Source of the DNA: Selaginella moellendorffii
Lineage: Eukaryota; Streptophyta; Lycopodiopsida; Selaginellales; Selaginellaceae
Length of the DNA stretch: 64,000 nt
Assembly: GCF_000143415.4 (NCBI RefSeq)
Contig: NW_003314295.1
Location: 747,038-811,037, forward strand
Direction of reading: 5' to 3'
Below the pieces are notes generated by a model. That model worked only from the letters and a program-made list of their open reading frames with translations, made no database searches and was not told the DNA's origin. This document shows positions 1 to 8,859 of this stretch, one piece after another. The translations under genes and the position numbers were made by a program. Positions within the stretch are counted from its first letter, which is position 1, and each line of letters starts with the position of its first letter.

Positions 1-99
1 AAAGGGTCCCCACGGGGGGTGGCATGACCAGCGGTCTGGCGTATATCTCTATCTCGGCACGCCAGGTTACGCAGATGGCTTCATCTTCAACAGGCAGAT

Positions 100-975
100 A
101 TACGGCGCAAACCTCAGGAGAGGTGGCGAGCGCTCGTCTTGTCCGAGTTGCCGCTCTACAAGCCGCTGGTGGAGCTCCTGGGACCGCTCTACCTTGAGAG
201 CGTGTGGCGGCGCCCGAGCATAAAGCTCATGCTCGGGAAAGTGGTGATCAAGTCTCATCTTCCGCCGCTTCACACGCTGCTGCCGGGGGCCTGGAGCTTC
301 CAGGACGGGTTTACGTGCGCCATGGCTCCCCGTCCAACTGATCGGTTCCACAGCACAACACGGAATTTCGAGGGGCTCTTGGAGCACTCTGGGAGCTGAG
401 CCGCTGCTGGTGATCGCCTTCCCAGTGCTGCGAGGCTGTTGGGCTGATCAGCTTGATCGCGGCTCTGCCATGTCGGCCGTACTACAGGATCCACGATCCG
501 GGCTTCGCTGCACGGAGGAGCCGATGATCCTCGGCATCAGCAACGTTTTCTTCTTGAAGGCACTCAAGATGTTTCCTCACGTCCTCTCGGTGGGAGCCTT
601 GGACAGGAAGAAGGTGGCACGCAAAGCAACGTCTCAGGGTCGTCTCCAAAAGCAGACACAGCTCGTGAGGCGGCTCTATCCAGCTAGAAGGACCTCTGTG
701 CCTGGTGGGAACACAGGGAAGCGCTGTGGACGACGCACAGCCCCGCGACCAAGGGAGATGTCCACAGGCTCTTTGCATCGAAGAAAGAATCGACTTCGGT
801 CAACAATGATGCCTTGAGGTGGCATTTCCTGGAGCTCACCACAAACTTTCTGGCTGCATTTGGTCCTTCCCCAGGAAGGAATGTCGCCGTTCTTGGGGCC
901 ACCGCCACTTCCACCCTTTGATGCGTCGGCGTTCCTAAGCTGTTGCCGAGCCCGAGCAATGGAAGTCGTCATTCA
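100..975 (+). pseudogene. Decayed DENN-domain gene (DENND6 / polarity-axis stabilisation type)
   Basis: Read across several frames, the stretch carries conserved blocks of plant DENND6-like proteins in order. These are a block ending in LPPLHTLLPG (about 265-290), then a LWEL-type block (about 385), then RPYYRIHDPGFA (about 473-510), then ILGISNVFFLKALKMFPHV (about 527-583), then DALRWHFLELTTNFLAAFG (about 810-865), and finally SPFLGPPPLPPFDASAFL (about 882-935). DENND6 proteins act as Rab exchange factors in membrane traffic. The blocks fall in different frames with stops between them, so this is a relic and not a gene. I see no clear introns left in the matching part, which may mean a processed copy, but conservation is too patchy to be sure. 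The family assignment rests on motif recall and is fairly secure. Confidence 0.6.
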
Positions 976-1661
976 ACGCTGTGGAGAGACAAAGAAACAA
1001 TCGCAGGACGACAATTCGGACCAACCATCTTTGGATTGTTGTAGTGCATCCGACTTTAACAAAATTCACAATGCATGCAGCAGCGCTTTCCAAAAAGCTG
1101 CACAATTCTACAGGGAATAAAACAACTACGCTAGCAAGTCTATTACCGAAAAAGCAAGCCACATTCGTGAAACAGCGTGTGCCAGAATCCGAGTGTAAGG
1201 GGTCGGATATGTGCAACGTATCATTGGCAGCCGTGTAGCGCGTGAACCACGTGCAGTTGTGTGTTCCGAGAGAACCATAGCGGATGCGATTGCGGAGTAC
1301 ATATCCTGCAAATTACAAAATTGTCCAGGGAAAGACATGTCACTTGTACCTGTTACTTGCGCCAGGGCCTCGAGTAAATGTCGATCCATTGGCCGCTTCT
1401 TCTTGTAGACCTCCACAATGTCTCTGGAACGTTACCTGGAAGTTTGTAATCGCCCGCAGCATACGTTACAACTCGGTCATCGGTCGTTAGGAATCCCTGA
1501 AAGGAAAATAATAAATATAAGCTTGAAAACATTAAAAAAAAAACAAGAAATACCTTCACAGCCAACAAGAGCAAGGACTACATCACGTAAGAGTGCCTCC
1601 TCGGGAATTTACATCACAGCCAGCAAGCATGAAATCTACAACACACCCTAGATTAGGTCTT
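976..1661. other. No recognisable gene
   Basis: Short reading frames occur on both strands, but none has a recognisable motif or splice structure. The stretch separates the DENN relic from the kinase-fold gene and may hold the promoter of the latter. Confidence 0.5.
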
Positions 1662-3084
1662 ATGGCGTCGGGCAACAGCAAAAAGGGCACTTTGTTGCTA
1701 TGGAATTATAGTCCGCCGCCTGAGCCCGTGATTCATCTGAATCAGCTTGCTGGGATCCTTGTGCCGCGCTGCTCGCCTGCCTATATGAGGCTGCCACTGT
1801 TGGAATTCATTTGTCCCGTTGACGATAGCTTTGTGGTGGTGGATTGGCCAGGATTCAAGACAGGTTTCCAAGCATGGTGGGCATCTCACTGCACTGATCC
1901 TGCGAAGGTGGAATCTGTAGCAGTGTACAGGCAGGAGTTGCAATACACATTTTCAAAGGACATTGAGATGGTTTTGCAAATTGTTATTTATCCTTTCCTC
2001 GCGAAAGGAGAAAGGTTTTTGAAACCTTTAATCGGGTATCAATTTCTAATTCTTTAGGTAAGTGATTGTTGATATGTGATAAACATCTAAACCTTTAAGT
2101 TTTCATTTTTGCTGGACAGTTGTTTCATTCAATGGGGTGGCTTACTTATCGCTACCAGTCTTGCTCATTAGTGTCACAAGCAAGGGCGACCAGAGCATGT
2201 ACTCGTTCGCCAGGTTCTGGGCATATATGCTCCTCAACAGTGTTGCCTTTGGTGTGATGGCATTTGATGACGATCGGCTGGCATTGTGCATGCGAGACAG
2301 TATACAGCTCAGGGCTTATATTACTTCTCGAGAGGATGCAGCAACGCTGTTCAAGCTGGGGTATCTCATCAACCTTGCTAGGAACAACAATCCTGCACTC
2401 GCAGAAGCTCAAGAAGCTGCGATACTGTGGAAGCCAGTTCGTGTTTCTCGTCTGTATGAGCAGAAGCACTTGTTCATAGAGCTGGCCAAGAAGATGGGAC
2501 TGACAGCCATAGCTACTACCGAGTTAGAGTGTTTGGACGTGAGCAGCTTGCAAGGGATGGTACGACTTCACTCTTCCTCATCCTGCGTGGTTCGAGCGGC
2601 TTGGAAGGGCAAGCAGGTGGTGCTCAAGATGAGGGACCTGTCCCTGTCCGATCGCTGGTCCGAGGTGCTGATCAAGACGATCTGGGAAGGGGAAGTTTAC
2701 ATGAGACTGAACTCTCTCCAAGGTCAGTGCATCCCAACGCTCTACTCCGTGGGCTTTCTGCACGGGGGGATGTTCTCCTTCCTCATGATGTCCGACGCTA
2801 GAGTTGGGGACATGCTGCTCCCGCATCCTACGTGCCCGCCAGAAGCTGCGCTAGCTGTAGCGCAGGGATGCAGGGAAGCTGTGAGTGATATGCATGGCAT
2901 GGGGATTCTCCATGGGGACTTAGCGTTTAGCAACATGGCCGTCTCGCAGAGGCCCGGTGGAGGCTACGTTGGCATGCTGGTGGGATTCTCACAAGCCAGG
3001 TTTGCTGAAGAGAGTCTACTGGCCAAGGAGTGGCTTCATCTGGAGAGATTGCTCAATTTAGTACAAGTGATCCGTAGGAGTTAA
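1662..3084 (+). CDS. Divergent protein-kinase-fold protein, family not recognised
   Basis: A three-exon model fits frame and splice sites: 1662-1970, 2015-2057 and 2120-3084, with introns of 44 and 62 nt, giving about 438 residues. The C-terminal half looks like a kinase fold. A VVRAAWKGKQVVLKM strand carries a candidate lysine and is followed by an EGEVYMRLNSLQG helix and the catalytic-loop-like HGDLAFSNM. That loop keeps the H-x-D-x(4)-N spacing. The usual DFG is replaced by VGFSQAR, so metal binding by the canonical Asp is lost. The N-terminal half (for example VVVDWPGFKTGFQAWW) is not recognised. The likely options are a pseudokinase or an atypical small-molecule kinase. The start at 1662 is the second in-frame ATG; 1629 is also possible. 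The first intron has a weak donor (GTTTTG). Existence as an expressed gene is inference. Confidence 0.5.
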
Positions 3085-4045
3085 GCGGTATGTACTGCTT
3101 TTAGCAGCGAGATGGCTATAATGTTTCCTTTCAATCTATTGCAAATCCCTCGATAAGTTATGGACACCAGTCTCTTAGTTGGAACATATTTCCCTTTCAC
3201 TCTTTACTGTAGAACGCACGAGAAGAGTAGCATCGATTACCAGCGTCAAAAGATCTCTGAGGCAAGTACTTCACATTTTCCTGCAAAGGTCGATAGTTTC
3301 TCATAGTTTTCCCGTGGAAAGAAAGAAAGACTTGGAAGCGTTTCTTCGTAGACCCACCTCATCCAATGAAGGGACTCCGTCGACACGAACTTTACCATCC
3401 TAAAGCGATGAGCTTGGCAGCCCAATTCCCAACCGCAACCTGATCTCTCACAGAAGTAGCCATGGACGCCACAGGATAAAAATCTTTCCGTACCAATCAA
3501 TGGCGAAACCACAAGAACAATTTCTGGCTTTGCAGAGAGATTCTCCAGCACCCGGTCATGCAAAACACAGTGACTCACCTGCTAGAACGGCCTCGATCGA
3601 GTACTCCTCTAAACCCAAATAGCTCGTCCCATGAGCAAAGAAAGAGTTGCTCGCCGAGCGATTCAAGCTCTGGACTTGGTCTCGCCCTTTTCTTCACCCT
3701 TGCTGACCGAAGTATTCCCGGTTATCGCACTACACCTTTTCGACCGGCGACTCCGGATTTCTCCTCGGTTCTTCATGAACACGCAGAATCCACACGAGCG
3801 CGCGGAATCTCTTTTCTGAAACCACGAAAACCTTCCCTCCAAGTTTTTAAAATCCAAGATCTGGCACGGTTCGATCCTGCGGCCTTGCGATTAAAATAAT
3901 TTGCTAAACGTGTTGGTTTCGAACCTGCGACCTTGGCTTGTTTAGCACCAAGAAAATGCCGGCATGGCATCGCGTCCTGGAGTGAGCATGTGGCAGCCAG
4001 CACAAGGAACCCAACACAGATGTATGGACATAAGGGCTGGTAACA
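3085..4045. other. Intergenic stretch, no supported gene
   Basis: No family motif or consistent exon chain is seen. Near 3865-3935, on the minus strand, there are two short stretches resembling tRNA internal promoter B boxes (one reads GGTTCGAAACC), but no complete tRNA cloverleaf can be drawn around them. Confidence 0.4.
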
Positions 4046-4232
4046 TTCCATCTCATATTGAAAGGATCCTTGGAAATCAGTATGTAACTGCTGCAAAGAT
4101 GTTACTACAGGTATAAAGTTGCTTTTCTATCAGAATAGCGATCTCCATAGATATACCCATGTAGGTTCGTGAAGCTACAAGCAGTGGAGCTTCCCTGGGG
4201 TGATATCGCGTCGAGCACCATAATAATAGCAG
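4046..4232 (+). pseudogene. Scrap of histidinol dehydrogenase gene
   Basis: The stretch at 4063-4105 closely matches the exon end at 6594-6642 of the neighbouring histidinol dehydrogenase relic (EYVTAAKMLLQ block). The match continues across the intron to a CAGAATAGCGA-like exon start at about 4131. Near 4185-4220 a short GGAGCTTCCC...GATATCGCGTCG block matches 6955-6985 of the same gene. About 200 bases in between are missing. It is a partial, internally deleted duplicate lying 2.4 kb upstream in the same orientation and cannot encode a protein. Confidence 0.7.
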
Positions 4233-4344
4233 AATTTCTAGGGTAAAAATTGTTTTCAAAACTTCTCTCACTTGGTAAAGGGATATCCTTCTTCGAATCG
4301 TGGAGTGAAGCTGGCTCAAGTATATAGATTTTAGTAGACTTTGA

Positions 4345-5340
4345 TTATGAATATCTGGGCGAGCGGGTATTCGCTGGGAGCGACTGGATCGGCAGCGGCG
4401 TCGGGGGCTTCTTCGGGTAGGGAATCGAACTCAGGAGAAACGGGTTTGCAGTTATAAATTGCCCAACACGGTTAATAGGCTGAATCCGGTTGGTCCTCCA
4501 ATTCTTTGTTTGTTGGTCATAAAAAGCCAGAAATTCATGGTGCATAACCAGAATTGTGTTCTCGTAAACAATGCATATAGGTTCCTCACTACCAGGCCAA
4601 GGATAAGCACCTTCCTCCACAAATCCTTTAGTAGGATCCATCCTCAACAAGTAACAGTTTGAATTGTTTGCAGTTGCCACAAAGAAGGATTTTGCTGTCA
4701 CCACAAAGATATCACCTGTGAAAATCACAAATCCAGCACCATTTATTCTAGGTCCACCATCAAATTGAGGATGGTTAAATGATGTCACTTGTCAGGATAA
4801 ACTGCAATCTTCCATCTTTAGGGAATAACCTTCTACCCTTTTACAGTTAGATTGTTGTCCCTGACAATTGCAGGAGAGTAATATAAGCCAGACCAGCCAA
4901 GAGGCAGAGCAACCTTGTTCCACAATCCTGTTTTTCCTGAATCATATACATACATAACAGCTTTCATTATTATACAGATCCAGTAGCACTTTCCAGACAA
5001 GTCCACCCCCATTGCACACTCTGGTTCCCTTTCCAAGAAAAGTGCTGGGAGAATTTTCTAGAGAGGATTCCATACTATAAGATCTTTCCCTTTCATCCCA
5101 AGTAACAACCCACTGCTAGCATTTAGAACATCATGCTCCATGGCAACCCAGCTTGCTTCTTGTCCCACAAAGGGGTAAAGAAACCTTTGGCCATATACTC
5201 TAGACCCCAAACATGAGGAGGACTACGATTCAAGTGGTGTGTGTAGTGAAGAGCTGGTGTCTCTATGAGATCCTTCCATGCCTTGCACACGGCTCTCTGT
5301 AAAACAGCTGCTGGCAGGCGCTTGAGCACTCCTCAAGTGG
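4345..5340 (-). pseudogene. F-box/kelch protein relic
   Basis: Reading the minus strand, three open stretches align to one plant F-box/kelch-type protein. First comes an F-box-like start with LPAAVLQRAVCKAWKDL (5123-5329), then GKCYWICIIMKAVMYVYDSG (4833-5036), then LLRMDPTKGFVEEG with FDGGPRINGAGFVIF (4345-4788). Family members bind SKP1 through the F-box and recruit substrates to an SCF ubiquitin ligase through the propeller. Here stops and frame changes interrupt the pieces, for example at the 4833 and 5123 ends, so I call it a relic. Two more relics of the same subfamily lie at 22.2 and 22.9-24.0 kb. Confidence 0.65.
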
Positions 5341-5411
5341 TATTCTAGTTTATTTTAGTTACTAGTCTTAAGGGTTCTATAACGAAAAACCCTAAAGAAG
5401 GTTCAGCAGCG

Positions 5412-7422
5412 ATGAAGGCCGCTACTCATCCGTCCATGACGCTGATCGAGAATGCGAGGTGCGCGAGGAGAGCGCCAGTAGCAGCGGCAAAGATCGCTCT
5501 CCACATTCCTGGAATTTGAGCCTGAAATTCTCAGCTGTGGAGAACCAGCAGCTCCGATTGCGCACTTACAAGCTATCCGAGCTGAGCGACAGCGATATGA
5601 AAGGCCTGGCAGCGCGTCCCAGGATTGATATCTCCTCCATTTTAAAAACAGTGAGGAAGAAACAGTGAGGGGTGGAACCAATTGTCGAAGATGTGAGATT
5701 TTCTGGCGATGAAGCGGTGATCAAGTAAGCATTCGTTTTTCCTCTCTTCTCTTTGCTCGTGCCTTTAATATCTTCCCGCTGGCGAGCTTTCCAGGTACAC
5801 CAAGAAATTCGATGGAGTGGAGCTTGACAACATTGTCGAAAGGGTGTCCGACCTTCCAGATCCAAAGGTAAAACTTTTCGATCTATCTTTCTCCAAAGCC
5901 ACAAAGAATGATCTCATTCACGTATTGGCAGCTCGATCCAGATGTCCAAGCTACATTTGATGTGGCCTTCGACAACATCTACAAATTCCATCTAGCACAG
6001 CGAAAGACTCAACAGCTTGAAGTAGAAACCATGCCCGTCAGTGCTCTATCCGAGTCTGGTAACTTGGAGCTTGTGTGATAAATGCTAACTCCTTGGCTGT
6101 TTTACCACCCAGGGAGTTAAATGCCGGCGAGTTGCGAGGAGTATCGACGCCGTCGGACTTTACGTCCCTGGTGGAACGGCTGTTCTTCCATCAACAGCGC
6201 TCATGCTAGCAGTGGTACGTCATGTCTTTCACTGATCTTTCTTAAAGCTGCAAGATTAATAGCCGGATGTGAGACGATTGTTCTTGCGACTCCACCAGTC
6301 GGACGGTTCAATATGTCCGGTACGTTTGTTTTCCTCGAAAAGTTGTCAAGCTTAGTGGAGCAAGCAGGAAGTTTTATATTGTGCTAAGAAAGCTGGAGCT
6401 ACTCACATCCTAAAAGCTGGAGGAGCACAGGTACTCCACTCTTCATGCTCTTTTGTTACGTGTTCTCATCTTTGGAACTGTTTAGGCTGTAGCTGCCATG
6501 GCATGGGGCACTAATCCCTTTCCAAAAGTAAGAATTTGTTGTTGAAGCTTCCGTGATTGACATTCCATCTCCATATTGCCACAGGTCGACAAGATCCTAG
6601 GCCCTGGAAATGAGTATGTAACTGCTGCGAAGATGTTGCTGCAGGTACGAAGTTGCATATTTTTCCTTCTTAGTTTACCGTTTTTTCAAGCTTTTCTATC
6701 CTACAGAATAGCGAGTCTATGAATATGCCTGCTGGTCCCTCGGAAGTCCTTGTCATCGCGGATAGAAACGCGAATGCGATCCATGTAGCTGCGGATCTCT
6801 TATCCCAGGTTCGTCAAGCTTTAGCTTTGTTTTTTGCTTAGAAACGCTTTGTGTACTTACAGGCGGAGCACGGCCCGGGCAGCCAAGTGGTTCTCGTGGC
6901 TGTCGGCAGCGTCGACTTAGAGGCCATCGACGAGCAAGTTTACAAGCAGCGCCAGGAGCTTCCCCGGGGAGATATCGCGTCGGTCGCGCTGGGTCACAGC
7001 TTCATCGTCGTTGCTCCAGGCATGGCAGAGGTCAGTCAGTCAGTCCTTTACGCGATCGTAGAAAACTAGATAAGAGTTTTCATTCATTCCTTTGGTTCTT
7101 CCAGGCTTGCAAGTTCTCCAATGTCTACGCGCCGGAGCATCTCATTGTCAACGCCGAGGACGCTGAGGCTTGGCTGGATCACATAAAAAACGCAGGTTTG
7201 CATAGCACATTCTTCGCGATTGAGTGGAAGTCTTTCTCTTCGCAGGGTCTGTGTTCTTGGGAAGATGGACGCCCGAGAGCGTTGGCGACTACGCGAGTGG
7301 AACAAACCACGTCCTCCCGACGTACGGCTACGCTGCGGTGTGTCGCTGGACTCGTTCGTCTGGCGAAGATGGCCGAGGTCGAAGGCCTGGACGGCTGTGA
7401 CGCTGCGCTTGGCGTGATCCAT
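5412..7422 (+). pseudogene. HDH: Histidinol dehydrogenase, disabled copy
   Basis: Histidinol dehydrogenase does the last two oxidations of histidine synthesis in the chloroplast. About eleven short exons are recognisable: [120 protein letters not shown] with zinc ligands Gln and His, YAPEHLIV with the catalytic Glu-His, and [17 protein letters not shown]. Disablements seen: the ATG at 5412 with a transit-like start meets a stop near 5517, in a frame different from the conserved part; an in-frame TGA at 5666-5668 sits in a small insertion; there is a frameshift near 6291 (after ATPP) and a three-residue loss before MPAGPSEV. The C terminus is collapsed, so the block with the last zinc-ligand His is missing (GLDG is followed directly by a shifted AVTLRL). 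A functional copy is presumably elsewhere. Introns are otherwise clean, so decay is recent. Confidence 0.85.
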
Positions 7423-7492
7423 TCGATCTATACATCCATCGTCCTGCAAACAATCCTTTTGGCGCTAGGTTTTAGGGTTCTTGGAGGGGGCT

Positions 7493-7867
7493 ATGTCGTT
7501 CCCACTGTTTAGTTTCCAGCCATCCTTCCCGTCCCCATTCGCAGCTAGCAGCACGCCATCGCCATTCGCTCCTCCAGCTGCGTCCTCGTCGCCATTTGCC
7601 AGTGCTCCATCGCCATTTGCGTCGACGCCGCCCGCGTCCTCGCCATTCTCTCCTGCGCCATCGTCTTCACCATTCCCGTCGATTCTGGGAAGCGCATCCA
7701 CACAAGGCTTTAACTCGACGTCTTCGACTAACTCTACAAACACCATCTCTGTTCACAACACCCTCTATCGTTTTTCTTTCCTTTCTGTGATTCTGGTGTT
7801 CCAGGCACCAGAGGCTTGTTCGGACGAAGTTCGTGACTTCGGTTTCGCTAGCGTAAAACAGAGATAA
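7493..7867 (+). CDS. Ser/Pro/Phe-rich low-complexity frame, perhaps FG-nucleoporin fragment
   Basis: An ATG at 7493 opens a frame rich in SPF and PFA repeats (SPFAPPAASSSPFASAPSPF) followed by an ILGSASTQGF stretch and a Ser/Thr/Asn run. The pattern resembles the N-terminal Phe repeats of NSP1/Nup62-type nucleoporins, which fill the pore channel, but FG dipeptides are rare here. A downstream exon-like piece after an AG at about 7802 would add one more LFG motif. No coiled-coil Nup domain follows before 7.9 kb. It may be an orphan first exon left by rearrangement. Function is uncertain. Confidence 0.3.
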   Translation: MSFPLFSFQPSFPSPFAASSTPSPFAPPAASSSPFASAPSPFASTPPASSPFSPAPSSSPFPSILGSASTQGFNSTSSTNSTNTISVHNTLYRFSFLSVILVFQAPEACSDEVRDFGFASVKQR

Positions 7868-8221
7868 CTCACCGACGGTGCCACACCGGAAGAAGTCGAA
7901 GATAGAAATCTTATTTGGGCCGCGGTATACCATTGTCGAATTTTTGCTGGAGGTAACTTAAACTTTTGTGTGGACTTTGCGTGGTTGGCGATCTTTCGAA
8001 GATTTGCAAGCCTCGCGTGTGTTTCTTGTCGCAAGCTAGAGAAACCATGTCACCAAAGTTCATGAAATATTTTTCCTTTATACACTTTTTTTGTCTCTTC
8101 AATTTTTGTGGTCGATGATATGCCTGTCCGCGAGCACAGCATCCTTTCGGGTAACCAGCAAGTTCATTAGATAAGAGAAGAGAGGAGGCTGCTCTCCTTT
8201 TTTTCTTTACCTTTCCTGTGT

Positions 8222-8560
8222 GTCGATCAATCACTCCTTCCAGAGGCTTGATCTCTTTACGTAGCGGAGGTGGAAGTGGAAGTCCCAGCAACTTGGTGGT
8301 GGAGAAACTAGCTGGAATGGAAACGGAGCTTGGGTCGAACCGCACAGCCAATCTTCCCTGCTCCAAATCTTCCACCAAGCACGCGCTACCTCCTCCACCA
8401 TCGGCGTTGTAAGCGAAATGTGGATACCAGGCAATCCCAAGCTTGCATCCACTGAGAGTTTCCAGCTTCACGGATTTGGCTGCGCTGCTCGCCGGGGATA
8501 GCTGCGCCGGAGAAGAAACACTGGCACCATCCGAGAGGCTCGACCGAGCTCGCAACGCCT
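8222..8560 (-). pseudogene. N-terminal half of a conserved plant protein, separated by inversion
   Basis: On the minus strand the frame runs through KLGIAWYPHFAYNADGGGG, DLEQGRLAVRFDPSSVSIP, TTKLLGLPLPPPLRKEIKP and GVIDRHTGK and then meets a good donor (AAG|GTAAAG) at about 8219. These blocks belong to a conserved plant protein whose name I do not recall. The rest of that protein, which should follow GVIDRHTGK, is not downstream on this strand; it lies at 8572-8815 on the opposite strand. See the finding on the inversion. Confidence 0.55.
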
Positions 8561-8571
8561 CTCCCTTGTAG

Positions 8572-8815
8572 GTGGAGCTTAGATTCATCGCGGAGTTTTT
8601 CTTCACCGCAGGTCCAGTGTATAGAGCTCCAGCTCTTGTCGTGGATACGCTCCTCACGACGGGAAGTTCCAGTGGGGAGCACGGGAGCGGCCAGGGATTC
8701 GCCATGGATGAGAATGGGAGCTGCAAGCTCGTAGGCACTGCAGTCATCGACAAAGTGAGCGATGGGTTCCTCGATGCGTTTCTGGCGCTCCCGAGTGGCG
8801 CCTTGCTGAAATGTA
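8572..8815 (+). pseudogene. C-terminal half of the same conserved plant protein, inverted
   Basis: A polypyrimidine tract and TTGTAG acceptor end at 8571. The following frame reads LRFIAEFFFTAGPVYRAP, ALVVDTLLTT, GSCKLVGTAVIDKVSDGF and LDAFLALPSGALLKC. This is the natural continuation of the GVIDRHTGK exon found on the minus strand at 8222-8260. No start codon or upstream exon in the same direction fits, and the frame runs into the 3' end of the kelch gene. I infer an inversion with a breakpoint between about 8480 and 8571. Confidence 0.55.
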
Positions 8816-8859
8816 CGCACGGATATGATCTTAGAAAAACGTACCAGTTGGTCGAAAGC

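Noticed and set aside
7084-7449. Minus-strand frame opposite the histidinol dehydrogenase 3' exons
   Set aside because: Shadow of the relic's exons; no motif of its own.
7911-8753. Minus-strand frame of 280 codons taken as one gene
   Set aside because: Only its middle third (8222-8480) carries conserved blocks. The upstream third is antisense to the conserved exon at 8572-8815, and the downstream third runs through a donor into intron-like sequence.
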